Part shown: in pieces, positions 18,142-27,045 of the stretch
How the letters are laid out: each line of letters begins with the position of its first letter
Position numbering within the stretch: position 1 is the first letter of the stretch
NCBI RefSeq assembly: GCF_026127265.1
Contig: NZ_WWFG01000001.1
Location: 2,829,501 to 2,893,500 of the forward strand
Source of the DNA: Nostoc sp. KVJ3
GTDB lineage: Bacteria > Cyanobacteriota > Cyanobacteriia > Cyanobacteriales > Nostocaceae
DNA: 64,000 nucleotides
Direction: 5' to 3'
The notes under the pieces: model-generated
The model's database searches: none
Told to the model about the DNA's origin: nothing
Seen by the model: the letters and a program-made list of their open reading frames with translations, nothing else
Program-made: the position numbers and the translations under genes

Positions 18142-18470
18142 CTAAATTGCAGTTACTCCCGCCACGAATTTTTCTAAATCAACTTCTGTCTGTAAAACAA
18201 TTTTTTCACAGCTAGCAACTGCTTCCACACTTAATTGTAAGGATTGCAGCCCTAGCTGTGACAGATGATGTATTCAGGTTGAATTGCATTGATTTTTTCC
18301 ATTACCTGAGTACCGGCCAGTTTCATCTCTACGGGTAACAGGCGTAAAAAACTTAAGTCATCTGGTATCAGATCGAGTTTGGTAACTTCAAGTAATAAAT
18401 CATCTGAAGAATTCGACTGTTGATATTTTAGGCAAATGTCAAAATAAGTTAATAGAATTCTTTTCTTCAT
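18142..18470 (-). pseudogene. Decayed pyrrolidone-carboxylate peptidase-like gene
   Basis: The frame from ATG 18470 reads like the start of a C15 pyroglutamyl peptidase (KKRILLTYFDICLKYQQSN, LSFLRLLPVEMKLA, INAIQPEYIIC) and then hits a stop near 18254. In another frame the sequence continues as LQLSVEAVASCEKIVLQTEVDLEKFVAGVTAI before stopping at 18142. That is how the family continues, including a Cys in the expected region. The reading frame is therefore broken and the C-terminal third is missing. Recognition is from memory of the family, so the peptidase label is moderate; the frameshift pattern is directly visible. Confidence 0.55.
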
Positions 18471-18529
18471 AACAAATATTATTTAGAATAGAAAAACCCT
18501 CCATTAATAAATTTACAAGGAGCAGGTAA

Positions 18530-19165
18530 ATGCCAGTAATTGCGGTCGTAGACTACGAGATGGGAAATTTGCACTCAGTCTGTAAAGGCTTGGAAAAAGC
18601 TGGGGCAACTCCTAATGTTACTTATTCTCCAAAGGAATTAGAGCAAGCAGATGCAATAGTCTTACCAGGAGTGGGAGCATTTGATCCAGCAGTGCAACAC
18701 CTGCGAGCGCGTGGTTTGGAACAACCTATTAAAGAAGCGATCGCATCTGGTAAACCTTTTTTGGGAATTTGTTTAGGACTGCAAATTCTCTTTGAATCAA
18801 GCGCAGAAGGTACCCAACCAGGACTAGGAATTATCAAAGGAAAAGTGCGCCGGTTTCGTCCAGAACCCGACATTACTATTCCTCACATGGGTTGGAATCA
18901 ACTGGAAATGACTCAGGCAAAAAGTATTTTGTGGGAGCATTTACCGTCCGATCCTTGGGTATATTTTGTCCATTCTTACTATGTTGACCCAATAGACCCC
19001 CTAATCCGTGCAGCAACCGTCACCCACGGTACTCAAACCGTCACAGCTGCGATCGCTCGCGAAAACCTGATGGCAGTTCAATTTCACCCCGAAAAATCTT
19101 CTAATATCGGATTGCAAATCCTGTCTAATTTTGTTGCTCAAGTCCGCGAAAAAATTCCTGCCTAA
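18530..19165 (+). CDS. hisH: Imidazole glycerol phosphate synthase, glutaminase subunit HisH
   Basis: A 211-residue class I glutamine amidotransferase that supplies ammonia to HisF for histidine and AICAR synthesis. The nucleophile C81 lies in GICLGLQIL and the His/Glu pair in VQFHPEKS near the C-terminus, so the triad is complete. The start is VIAVVDYEMGNLHSV, typical of HisH. AAGGAGCAGG precedes the ATG. hisF is not adjacent, as is usual for scattered his genes in cyanobacteria. Confidence 0.95.
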   Translation: MPVIAVVDYEMGNLHSVCKGLEKAGATPNVTYSPKELEQADAIVLPGVGAFDPAVQHLRARGLEQPIKEAIASGKPFLGICLGLQILFESSAEGTQPGLGIIKGKVRRFRPEPDITIPHMGWNQLEMTQAKSILWEHLPSDPWVYFVHSYYVDPIDPLIRAATVTHGTQTVTAAIARENLMAVQFHPEKSSNIGLQILSNFVAQVREKIPA

Positions 19166-19313
19166 TACTATTTTTGTCATTTGTTCTTTATCTTTTGTCT
19201 AAAACTAATGACCAATACTTCTCTCTACAAGAGGCTACGCCAACGGCAACTCTTAGAGACGCTGTTCGCGTTCGCTCGCTCAATAATGAGCAATGATTAA
19301 TGACTAATAACCA

Positions 19314-19880
19314 ATGAGCCTGAGAATTTACGGAAATCGCCAACTAAAAACTTTACCAGGTAAAGAAACTAGACCTACCAGTGCGCGGGTAAGAGAGGCA
19401 GTCTTTAATATTTGGCAGGGAGAAATTGCAGGTTGTCGCTGGCTAGATTTGTGTGCCGGTACTGGTTCAATGGGCGCAGAGGCTTTGTGTAGGGGAGCCA
19501 GCCTGGTAGTAGGAATTGAACAATCGAGCCGAGCCTGTGCCACTATCCAACAAAATTGGCAGCAGGTAGCTAATACCGACGAGCAAGAATTTCGGATATT
19601 GCGGGGAGATATTACGCAGCACTTAAAGACTTTATCAGGCAAGCAATTCGATAGAATTTACTTTGACCCACCTTATGCCAGTGGATTGTACCAGCCAGTA
19701 TTAGAAGCGATCGCTCACTATCAACTTTTAGAACCTAGTGGCGAAATTGCAGTTGAACACGCCTCACAAGGTTGGACACCGCCAGAGATTCCCTCTTGGG
19801 AAATTTGCCGCGAGAAACTTTATGGCAACACATCACTAACTTTCTACAGAATTTCGGAGTCAAAACTTACAGGCAAATAA
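19314..19880 (+). CDS. rsmD: 16S rRNA (guanine-N2)-methyltransferase RsmD
   Basis: A 188-residue SAM-dependent methyltransferase that modifies G966 of 16S rRNA. The N-terminus RIYGNRQLKTLPGKETRPTS and the RVREAVFN segment are characteristic, with the SAM loop DLCAGTGSMGAEAL and the catalytic motif D118-P-P-Y121. It follows hisH by about 150 bp that include a repeat (19222-19282), so cotranscription is possible but unproven. Confidence 0.9.
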   Translation: MSLRIYGNRQLKTLPGKETRPTSARVREAVFNIWQGEIAGCRWLDLCAGTGSMGAEALCRGASLVVGIEQSSRACATIQQNWQQVANTDEQEFRILRGDITQHLKTLSGKQFDRIYFDPPYASGLYQPVLEAIAHYQLLEPSGEIAVEHASQGWTPPEIPSWEICREKLYGNTSLTFYRISESKLTGK

Positions 19881-19917
19881 TTCAGGAGTGCTGAGTGCTG
19901 AGTGAATAACTCCTCCT

Positions 19918-19996
19918 AAATCCTGTAGAGACGCGATTAATCGCGTCTCTACTCCTAAATCCTGTATAGACACGATTAATCGCGTCTCCTAACTCC
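19918..19996. repeat. Two tandem hairpin repeats between rsmD and petG
   Basis: TCCTGTAGAGACGCGATTAATCGCGTCTCTAC is followed by a near copy, TCCTGTATAGACACGATTAATCGCGTCTC. Each forms a hairpin around ATTAAT. They separate the convergent rsmD and petG genes and could terminate both. Sequence style matches the GTAGAGACG core of family B. Confidence 0.65.
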
Positions 19997-20110
19997 TCAA
20001 CCGCCCAACTGATTAGGACGCTTGTATTGCTTATAGGCAGCGTAAAACAGTCCGGCGAGGGTGACGAAAACTAGACCAAGGACAATACCTGATAGCAGGG
20101 GTTCAACCAC
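19997..20110 (-). CDS. petG: Cytochrome b6-f complex subunit PetG
   Basis: A 37-residue minus-strand gene read from GTG at 20110, 7 bases after GAGGAG. The product begins VEPLLSGIVLGLVFVTLAG, contains one membrane helix and ends YKQYKRPNQLGG, which is the standard size and sequence pattern of PetG, a small subunit needed for cytochrome b6-f stability in thylakoids. It is divergent from the cytochrome cM gene. Its short length and GTG start make it easy to miss. Confidence 0.93.
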   Translation of the reverse strand: MVEPLLSGIVLGLVFVTLAGLFYAAYKQYKRPNQLGG

Positions 20111-20319
20111 TGGAAATCTCCTCTTTGTAATTATTAAATATTCGTTGCCTGTTTTTGATTTTACCAAATTTAGTATGAATCCTGCGTCTTACAGACTTTT
20201 TGAAGGCGACTGCCCACAAAAAAATAGTCTTCTGTGCTTGCAGACACGATCAAGAACTTTTAAGCTATGTGTAGGAAATGAAAACTTTTTAGCACACCTA
20301 GACTTTCACCGCAAACCTT

Positions 20320-20694
20320 TTGGATAACCAGATTACCAAACCTGAAATTTTGATTCAGCGCATCGTTTTATTGACGCTGGCCATACTGCTATCAATCCCT
20401 TTGGGCTTTTTTGGTGTTCAGTTGGTTCAAGCCTCCGATCCTTATGTCAAGAGTGTTTTATCCCTAACAGGAAACCCAGTTCAAGGACACGCGATCTTTC
20501 AAATTAACTGTGCTGGTTGTCATGGTTTGGAAGCAGACGGGCGAGTAGGGCCCAGTTTGCAAGCTGTTTCCAAGCATAAGTCTCAATATGGATTGATTCA
20601 TCAGGTAATCAGTGGCGAAACCCCGCCAATGCCAAAATTCCAACCTAGCACCCAAGAGATGGCGGATCTTTTGAGCTATTTGGAGTCGTTGTAG
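20320..20694 (+). CDS. cytM: Cytochrome cM (membrane-anchored c-type cytochrome)
   Basis: A 124-residue class I cytochrome c with an uncleaved-looking N-terminal helix (VLLTLAILLSIPLGFFGVQL) and heme motif C64-A-G-C67-H68. The axial ligand is probably M104 in TPPMPKFQP, and the end MADLLSYLESL is typical of CytM. CytM is reported to influence electron partitioning between photosynthesis and respiration in cyanobacteria. The only upstream start is TTG at 20320 with no strong ribosome site, so the N-terminus is less sure. Divergent from petG. Confidence 0.85.
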   Translation: MDNQITKPEILIQRIVLLTLAILLSIPLGFFGVQLVQASDPYVKSVLSLTGNPVQGHAIFQINCAGCHGLEADGRVGPSLQAVSKHKSQYGLIHQVISGETPPMPKFQPSTQEMADLLSYLESL

Positions 20695-21180
20695 ACGTTA
20701 GATTTTTTGGTTGCGGGATACTGTCGTTCCTTGGTTCACATTTCGGATAATCAGTTTTGAAACGAGGAGGATACTGAGATCAACTTCTGCTTTACTAAGG
20801 AAACAATACACCCATAGCATCTGAGGGTAATAATACAGCCACATTGGACATTACATCGTTCCTCCGATTTAGCAACAGGCGATCGCTACTTTTTAGTTGT
20901 TGCAGATGACTAAGACTACAACAACTAACAAATATACGTTGGCAATCAAGGCAACGATCAAAGACAATAATGTTTGGGTGGTAGCAATTAGCCTGTATAC
21001 TAAGATAGACAGTTCAACTGTATATTTTGTCATTTGTACGTAAAATTCCTCATAAAAACATATATAAATTGTATATTTTAAAGTATGTAATTATTGAAAA
21101 AGTGAGGTTAGTGTACCGAACTCGGTAAGATTGAGACAAAAGCTCCTAATAAATAGGCTATGGTTTAGCTTCTTTAACAA
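20695..21180. other. Intergenic region without recognised gene
   Basis: AT-rich sequence after cytM. No ORF of convincing composition, no tRNA cloverleaf and no clear terminator seen apart from scattered short T-runs. Confidence 0.5.
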
Positions 21181-21379
21181 ACTAGTACAGTGCGGCGGAA
21201 ATAAACCACCCATTCCAAATCAATAAAACCCTCATGCTGTATTCGTTTTTAATTTTTAATTTTTAATTCCGCCCTGCGGTACTAGTACGTCACGGTGGAA
21301 ATAAGCCACCCATTTAAAATTGCTAGACATCCTACAAAATCAGCGTTCTTTCTTTTTACTTTTGCCTTGTTGTACTAGA
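21181..21379. repeat. Two tandem MITE-like units sharing ACTAGTAC ends
   Basis: Unit 1 (21181-21288) begins ACTAGTACAGTGCGGCGGAA and ends TTCCGCCCTGCGGTACTAGT. A second unit starts with the same ACTAGTAC and GGTGGAAATAAGCCACCCATT, a near copy of unit 1's GGCGGAAATAAACCACCCATT, and ends at GTTGTACTAGA. The two share the central ACTAGTAC, suggesting nested or tandem insertion next to the isomerase gene start at 21404. Confidence 0.65.
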
Positions 21380-21403
21380 TATTCTTAAGATGCCCGAAAG
21401 CTA

Positions 21404-22141
21404 ATGACTGAAGCGATCCAAATCGGTAATCGTACAATTACAGCAAGTGAACTAATTTCCTTGCTGGCAAATTATCAAATGTTGCCACAGTTGAAGCGAG
21501 AATTAATCATCGATGAGGCGATAGAGCAAAACTCACGCTCTACGAACATAGCAATACAATGTACACCGGAGGAATTAGCCCAAGCTAAACAGCAGTTTTA
21601 TGCTGAAAAACAGTTCAAAAGTGAAGAAGACATCCAGGCTTGGATGGCACATCAAGGCTTGACTCCCGAACAACTAGAAGTTATTACCACTCGGAAGCTG
21701 AAAATTGAAAAATTCAAGCAAGCCACTTGGGGTAATAAACTCGAATCCTATTTTTTCCAGTCCAAGGCGAAACTAGACAAAGTAATTTATTCTCTACTGC
21801 GAACCCAGGATATAGGAATTGCCCAAGAACTTTATTTTCGGATTCAGGCAAAAGAAAACTCCTTTGCTGACTTGGCGCGGGAATACTCACTCGGGCCAGA
21901 ATCCCAAACTGGCGGCTTAGTGGGCCCAATTGAACTGAATGCACTACATCCGGTGATGGTGCAAATGCTTTCTAGCAGTCAACCAGGTCAGATATTGCCC
22001 CCTACTCGCATTGCTGATTGGTTCGTGATTTTGCGGCTGGAAAAATTTATTCCCGCACAACTGGATGAATTTATGAAAGTGCGGCTGCTGAATGAACTAT
22101 TTGAGATTTGGCTACAAGAACAAAGCAGCCAATTTAATTAA
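21404..22141 (+). CDS. Parvulin-type peptidylprolyl isomerase
   Basis: A 245-residue SurA/PrsA-like protein. An N-terminal chaperone-like helical region (about 1-120, ELISLLANYQMLPQLKRELIIDEAI) is followed by a rotamase domain (about 125-225) with FADLAREYSLGPESQTGGLVGPI and PGQILPPTRIADWFVILRLE. There is no signal peptide, unlike exported PrsA. Similar cyanobacterial proteins accompany peptide or toxin secretion operons, but no transporter genes are beside it here. It probably catalyses prolyl isomerisation in the cytoplasm; the client is unknown. Confidence 0.8.
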   Translation: MTEAIQIGNRTITASELISLLANYQMLPQLKRELIIDEAIEQNSRSTNIAIQCTPEELAQAKQQFYAEKQFKSEEDIQAWMAHQGLTPEQLEVITTRKLKIEKFKQATWGNKLESYFFQSKAKLDKVIYSLLRTQDIGIAQELYFRIQAKENSFADLAREYSLGPESQTGGLVGPIELNALHPVMVQMLSSSQPGQILPPTRIADWFVILRLEKFIPAQLDEFMKVRLLNELFEIWLQEQSSQFN

Positions 22142-22278
22142 AGCCGCAGGTTGCGTTTCACAGCAAGCACTTTCAGCGATCGCAAAGTGATAAAGAGCGT
22201 GTTTATACAATACCTTAGCCAAAATAAAAGGATGAAAAGAGAGCGTCTCGACATTACTTTTTCACCAGATGTCTACTA

Positions 22279-22389
22279 GAGTACTCCAAGTAAAAAAAAT
22301 GCCCAATTGTCATTGCTTCGCTTCTCTACGAGACGCTTCACGAACGCTCGCAATGACGGGTTTTGGATCGTTTATTTTTTGGAACACTC
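22279..22389. repeat. MITE-like element, family C, inverted copy
   Basis: Reads as the reverse complement of the element at 8394-8478, with an extra internal segment carrying CTTCTCTACGAGACGCTTC. Ends are GAGTACTCC and GGAACACTC. It lies between the convergent isomerase and phosphorylase genes. Confidence 0.7.
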
Positions 22390-22403
22390 CTACAAAAAAT
22401 TGA

Positions 22404-23300
22404 TTAAGATAAAGCAACTTTTTTGAGAATGGTCATTGGCCCTTGGGCTTTAAGAATCTCCATTTCAGTCGTGTTTCGCACCAACAAAGCACCAGCGAAT
22501 CCTAATGAATTAACAGAGATAGATTGGAAATGCTCATGCGATCGCGGTACGATTAACATCCATTCTCTTGTCGCTAACATATTGTAAGCACCACATTGCT
22601 CTGCATCCAAACTTACAGCCCCTAACAAACTGCGATAAACTTCCAACGTTGCTTGGGCTGCTGTGAATGGCGACTCCATCCCATGAGGATTTAGTGGCGC
22701 GAAAGCGTGTACAAAAGGAAGCTTTACTAAAGTTGCGTTCGAGTCTTGAAATTGTGCTGCTGTCAACAAAGGTTCAATTGGTATTTGTGGCCCTGAATAT
22801 GCAAGTGGTAATGGTACTAATTGCAAGTGTTTGTGTCGCTGACTAGCACCTGCGCTTTTGCCACTGTTGTAAAATGCTAAACCATCGATATCAGCTAAAC
22901 ACGCCCACATAGCTGCAAAATCTTCCAGAGTCAGCAAACTTTCCTGTTCCTCGAAGGCGCGGGTAATAATAAGCAGGTGATAGTCAACAACATTATATTT
23001 ATTTAAAATACATACATGAGTATCAGAGATATCTGCTACAAATAAATCCTCTTCATAAGGCAAAAAAGGATTAAACTCTTGACCAGAGATAGCAGATTGT
23101 TTTTCCTGTTTCTCCTTAGCTGCTTTTTTGCGATTCAGGTTAGATAAAATCCGCACCAAAAAACCCACGCCATCCTGTTCGACAAATTCAAATTCTGTCG
23201 GAATCGACAGCAGCGCCCCGCATTGCAAAGCATATTCAGTTTTTTCTTTAACACTTGTCCATAAAGTGCCAGGTTTCAGTAAGATTTTTCCCTGTGCCAT
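22404..23300 (-). CDS. Ap4A phosphorylase / ATP adenylyltransferase-like protein
   Basis: A 298-residue protein of the HIT-like ATP adenylyltransferase family. The HIT motif is H156-K-H158-L-Q160 in SQRHKHLQLVPLP, and the N-terminal part NPFLPYEEDLFVADIS matches the substrate domain of these enzymes. A C-terminal domain includes SLDAEQCGAYNMLATREWMLIVPRS. The expected reaction is phosphorolysis of diadenosine tetraphosphate to ATP and ADP, relevant to stress nucleotide turnover. It lies head-to-head with the HtrA protease gene. Confidence 0.85.
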   Translation of the reverse strand: MAQGKILLKPGTLWTSVKEKTEYALQCGALLSIPTEFEFVEQDGVGFLVRILSNLNRKKAAKEKQEKQSAISGQEFNPFLPYEEDLFVADISDTHVCILNKYNVVDYHLLIITRAFEEQESLLTLEDFAAMWACLADIDGLAFYNSGKSAGASQRHKHLQLVPLPLAYSGPQIPIEPLLTAAQFQDSNATLVKLPFVHAFAPLNPHGMESPFTAAQATLEVYRSLLGAVSLDAEQCGAYNMLATREWMLIVPRSHEHFQSISVNSLGFAGALLVRNTTEMEILKAQGPMTILKKVALS

Positions 23301-23537
23301 TTTATTCCTTTAGGCATGGTATGGAACACGCAGTCAAGTTAACGCGAAATTGGCGATTAGAAACCGCCCTAGCTCTAAGTTTACACTCCTGACAACTGTG
23401 TGCCCCTAGGAAGGAGTATATTCCAATACGGTTTAATAAAATACCAAAGCTTTCACAACAACGCAATACCTCCGCAACAAAACTGTCACAAATCATATCT
23501 ACATTAGTAATACATATAAATATCCTTCCAGACAGCA

Positions 23538-24803
23538 ATGCAAAACCAATCTCGTGATGGAGAACACCCATCAAATAGCATTTTATCCAACACTGCTGAT
23601 GTCAAATACCACAATCGAGCGCCCTGGAAAAAGGCTGCTGCCTCTCTATCACTGGTGCTGCTGGGATCGGGTATGACATTAGCCGGCGGCTATATGGCTG
23701 GACATTCTCAGCAAGTATCTGAAAGTGCATCTAATTTAGCAGTGAGTCGAGTCAGTGCCGCCCCTCCATTAGCCGCTGGCACAGATCCTAACTTTGTTAC
23801 CCAGGTGGTGCAAAGGGTTGGCCCGGCTGTGGTGCGAATTGATTCTTCCCGAACCGTAAAAGCCCAGATACCAGAGGAATTTAACGATCCATTTTTTCAG
23901 CGCTTCTTTGGCTCTCAAATGCCACAACAACAGAATCGGGTAGAGCGGGGGACTGGTTCAGGTTTTATTATTAGTGCTGATGGTCGTATTCTGACTAACG
24001 CTCACGTAGTTGATGGTGCTGATACAGTAACAGTTACACTCAAGGATGGACGGAGCTTTAAAGGAAAAGTATTAGGAAAAGACGACTTGACTGATGTTGC
24101 TGTTGTCAAGATTCAGGCAGATAATCTGCCGTTAGTAGCATTAGGTAACTCAGATAAACTGCAACCAGGAGAATGGGCGATCGCGATCGGCAACCCCCTT
24201 GGACTAGATAATACAGTAACTACTGGCATCATCAGTGCTACCGGACGTAGTAGCAATCAAATCGGTGCCCCCGATAAGCGAGTAGAGTATATTCAAACTG
24301 ATGCAGCGATTAATCCTGGAAATTCCGGCGGCCCCCTCCTAAATTATCGTGGTGAGGTAATTGCCATGAATACAGCCATTATCCAAGGGGCACAGGGATT
24401 AGGCTTTGCGATTCCTATCAACACAGCACAACGCATTTCTAGTCAACTAATAGCTACAGGTAAAGTAGAACATCCTTATCTGGGAATTCAGATGGTAGGG
24501 TTAACACCTCAACTAAAACAAAATATCAACTCAGATCCCAATAGTGGCTTGAGTGTGAATGAAGATAAAGGTGTATTAGTTGTGAAAGTTGTACCAAATT
24601 CACCAGCTGCCAAAGCAGGGATACGTGCTGGTGATGTGATCCAAAAACTTGGCGGGCAAGCAGTCACAGATGCTAGCAGTGTCCAAAAGGTAGTAGAAAA
24701 TAGCCAAGTTGGGGGCGATTTGCGGATGGAATTACGTCGGAATGGGCAAAATCTTAACATCGCTATCCAACCCGGTGCTTTCCCCATACAACAAGTACAA
24801 TAA
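23538..24803 (+). CDS. HtrA/Deg-family serine protease
   Basis: A 421-residue trypsin-like protease with one C-terminal PDZ domain. The N-terminus has a basic patch then a hydrophobic stretch (AAASLSLVLLGSGMTLAGGY), consistent with export or membrane anchoring. The catalytic triad is H156 (NAHVVD), D186 (DLTDVAVVKI) and S263 (GNSGGPL). The H-to-D spacing of 30 equals that of DegP. The PDZ (about 310-410) contains GVLVVKVVPNSPAAKAGIRAGDVI. Cyanobacteria carry HtrA, HhoA and HhoB paralogues; which this is cannot be set by eye. A strong hairpin follows at 24865-24900. Confidence 0.9.
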   Translation: MQNQSRDGEHPSNSILSNTADVKYHNRAPWKKAAASLSLVLLGSGMTLAGGYMAGHSQQVSESASNLAVSRVSAAPPLAAGTDPNFVTQVVQRVGPAVVRIDSSRTVKAQIPEEFNDPFFQRFFGSQMPQQQNRVERGTGSGFIISADGRILTNAHVVDGADTVTVTLKDGRSFKGKVLGKDDLTDVAVVKIQADNLPLVALGNSDKLQPGEWAIAIGNPLGLDNTVTTGIISATGRSSNQIGAPDKRVEYIQTDAAINPGNSGGPLLNYRGEVIAMNTAIIQGAQGLGFAIPINTAQRISSQLIATGKVEHPYLGIQMVGLTPQLKQNINSDPNSGLSVNEDKGVLVVKVVPNSPAAKAGIRAGDVIQKLGGQAVTDASSVQKVVENSQVGGDLRMELRRNGQNLNIAIQPGAFPIQQVQ

Positions 24804-24864
24804 GCTCTCTAAATAGCCTTTTCAGGCAGTTTTTGAGTAGTTTACATTGACCAAACCCCTTTAA

Positions 24865-24900
24865 AAGCTCGTTTCCAGCCTAAAGGCTGGAAACGAGCTT
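24865..24900. terminator. Perfect 16-bp hairpin after the HtrA gene
   Basis: AAGCTCGTTTCCAGCC pairs exactly with GGCTGGAAACGAGCTT around TAAA, 61 bases after the protease stop and followed by TATTCCC. Probable terminator, though the weak T-run allows a repeat origin too. Confidence 0.6.
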
Positions 24901-25097
24901 TATTCCCAATGCCCAATGCCCAATTCCTTGTTAGTTCGGTTAAAAATTCCACAAAATAGCCTCTTTCAATGTAATATCCGTCACATACACTTGTCGGAAT
25001 GTAGTTAACAGTGTCATAAAGAAAAGGTGAAGGTTAACCTGTAGGGTATAACTTACCTGAGAGTTGCTTGCACCTCTAGCTTTGATGGATCACACTC

Positions 25098-26738
25098 ATG
25101 ACTGAACTCAAGCTACGTCTAAAAGAAGGAGATACGGAGACAACGATCGCAGTTGATAAAGATATATTCACAATTGGTCGTTTGCCGGAATGTAACTTGT
25201 ACTTACCTTTTGCGGGAGTATCCCGCAACCATGCTCGCCTAGTGAAAACGGCTGGAGGTGTATGGACTATTGAGGATCTGGGCAGCAAAAACGGGACGCA
25301 AGTCAATAAAAATTTTGTAACCTGTCTCCAAGAGTTACATCACGGTGACATTATTTGGCTGGGCAATGTTAGCCTGGTAGTGCTACTCACAAGCCCTGTC
25401 TACCAACCCGCACCTGAGTATCCTGGAATTTCGGAAAATAATGAGCAGAGAACAATTCTGCACAATGTTGAACAATTACAACAGCAATGGATTGCAGCTG
25501 ATAGCAAAGATGGTAATATCAGCAATAAGGATAAAACCATTGCCCGTCTCAAAGATTTAGTAGATATTGCTAAAAATCTTTGTGCAGCAGCATCTATAGA
25601 AGAGATTTTTTCTCAAGTACAGCAAGTAGTTTTTCGTTATCTTGATAGTATCGAACGCTTGGCGTTATTAATTGATGTTAATAGTTGCGGTCAACTAGAG
25701 TTAGTGAACGCTGCCACCAGAAATATTTCTCAACAAAAACATCTCCCCTCAGATGGCAGTTGGATTAGTCGAAGTATCTGTCAAAAGGTATTTGACGAAA
25801 AAGTTGTCATTCAAACCGCTGATACCCATCAGGATGAACGATTTGCTAGCGAACAGAGTATTTTAGTTAAAGGCATTCGCAGCGCGATGGCAGTGCCTTT
25901 ATGGGATGAAAATAAAGTTGTGGGCGTACTCTATGCCGATGCCAATCTTTCTTCTTACCATTGGGCAAATGAAGGCGAGGAAGAACTCAGCTTTTTTTCA
26001 GCTTTAGCAAACCTTGTCGCTTCTAGTGTGCAACGTTGGCTACTGGTAGAAAAACTCAAAACCGAAGAGATGATTCGTCACCGACTAGAACGCTATCATT
26101 CTCCAGCAGTTGTGCAGCAGCTGATCTCTGTAGGTGGCTTACCAGGTGGTCGTTTAGCGCCCGCAGAGAGCGAAATTAGTATTTTGTTTGCAGATTTGGT
26201 GGGCTTTACGGCAATTTCGGAACGGTTAACACCAACTGCGATCGCTCAACTATTAAATAATTTATTTGAAGAAATGCTCAAAGAAGTGTTTACTTGCGGC
26301 GGCACTTTAGATAAATATATTGGCGACTGTATTATGGCATTTTTTGGCGCTCCAGAACCGCAAGCAGATCACGCCGATCGCGCTGTTACTGCTGCCAAAG
26401 GAATGCTCACTCGTCTAGAACATCTAAATGCCAACGGTTTTTGGCACGAACCTTTACAATTACGCATTGCGATTAATAGCGGTAAGGCTGTTGTGGGAGA
26501 TGTCGGCAGTTCTCAAAGGGTAGACTATACTGCATTAGGCGCGACAATTAATCTTGCTGCTCGCATGGAAGCAGTTTGTCCCCCTAGTGAATGCGTGATT
26601 AGTCAAGCGACTCATAAAATGCTTTCACTGCCTTCAGACTTTCAAGAAATGGGAGATTATCGTTTCAAAGGTATTGAGCGATTAGTTAAAGTCTATCAGA
26701 CAAATTTGCAGCAAACGCCAACAATTATTGGTCATTAG
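25098..26738 (+). CDS. FHA-GAF class III adenylate cyclase
   Basis: A 546-residue soluble signalling enzyme. An FHA domain (about 20-100) has GRLPECNLYLPFAGVSRNHA and GSKNGT for phosphothreonine binding. A GAF domain spans about 155-315. The cyclase domain begins SEISILFADLVGF with metal ligands D366 and D410. Substrate-selecting residues K406 (LDKYIGD) and T478 (DYTALG) fit ATP, as in class IIIb cyclases, so the product should be cAMP. Coupling a phosphopeptide reader to cAMP synthesis suggests control by a Ser/Thr kinase. It stands just upstream of a c-di-GMP enzyme but with about 300 bp and a hairpin between them, so not an obvious operon. Confidence 0.9.
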   Translation: MTELKLRLKEGDTETTIAVDKDIFTIGRLPECNLYLPFAGVSRNHARLVKTAGGVWTIEDLGSKNGTQVNKNFVTCLQELHHGDIIWLGNVSLVVLLTSPVYQPAPEYPGISENNEQRTILHNVEQLQQQWIAADSKDGNISNKDKTIARLKDLVDIAKNLCAAASIEEIFSQVQQVVFRYLDSIERLALLIDVNSCGQLELVNAATRNISQQKHLPSDGSWISRSICQKVFDEKVVIQTADTHQDERFASEQSILVKGIRSAMAVPLWDENKVVGVLYADANLSSYHWANEGEEELSFFSALANLVASSVQRWLLVEKLKTEEMIRHRLERYHSPAVVQQLISVGGLPGGRLAPAESEISILFADLVGFTAISERLTPTAIAQLLNNLFEEMLKEVFTCGGTLDKYIGDCIMAFFGAPEPQADHADRAVTAAKGMLTRLEHLNANGFWHEPLQLRIAINSGKAVVGDVGSSQRVDYTALGATINLAARMEAVCPPSECVISQATHKMLSLPSDFQEMGDYRFKGIERLVKVYQTNLQQTPTIIGH

Positions 26739-26752
26739 ATGGAGTACTGAGT

Positions 26753-26786
26753 GTAATTCGTAATTCGTAATTCGTAATTCGTAATT
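26753..26786. repeat. Heptanucleotide tandem repeat (TAATTCG)
   Basis: GTAATTCG followed by four more head-to-tail TAATTCG-type units. Short tandemly repeated heptamers are common in heterocystous cyanobacteria. Confidence 0.85.
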
Positions 26787-26832
26787 AAAAATCGGGTTAG
26801 AGTCACGACCTTATAAAGTAAAGTTGCTGCCC

Positions 26833-26865
26833 AGATCCCCGACTTCTTCAAGAAGTCGGGGATCT
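26833..26865 (+). terminator. Perfect 15-bp hairpin after the adenylate cyclase gene
   Basis: AGATCCCCGACTTCT pairs with AGAAGTCGGGGATCT around a 3-base loop, followed by AAATTCGT. Probable terminator about 95 bases after the cyclase stop; this sequence style also occurs as a dispersed cyanobacterial hairpin. Confidence 0.6.
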
Positions 26866-27045
26866 AAATTCGTCTGAGTGGTTCAATAGCTCAAAAACTT
26901 TTTTAAACTTTCTCTGGGGAAGTTTTTTAGTATTTGAGTAATATCAAGTAACAACTTAATTAATTTTGTGGTAATTAAGGAATATTAAATATAAATATAA
27001 AATAAATTTAAATTTAAAAATCTTATCGTGCAATTAATAAAAATT

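Noticed and set aside
20695..21403. Possible tRNA or small RNA gene in the gap after cytM
   Set aside because: No cloverleaf, T-loop or conserved box could be found by eye.
23302..23574. 90-residue minus-strand frame between the phosphorylase and HtrA genes
   Set aside because: It overlaps the promoter region and the HtrA start and has no recognisable family pattern; judged a chance frame.
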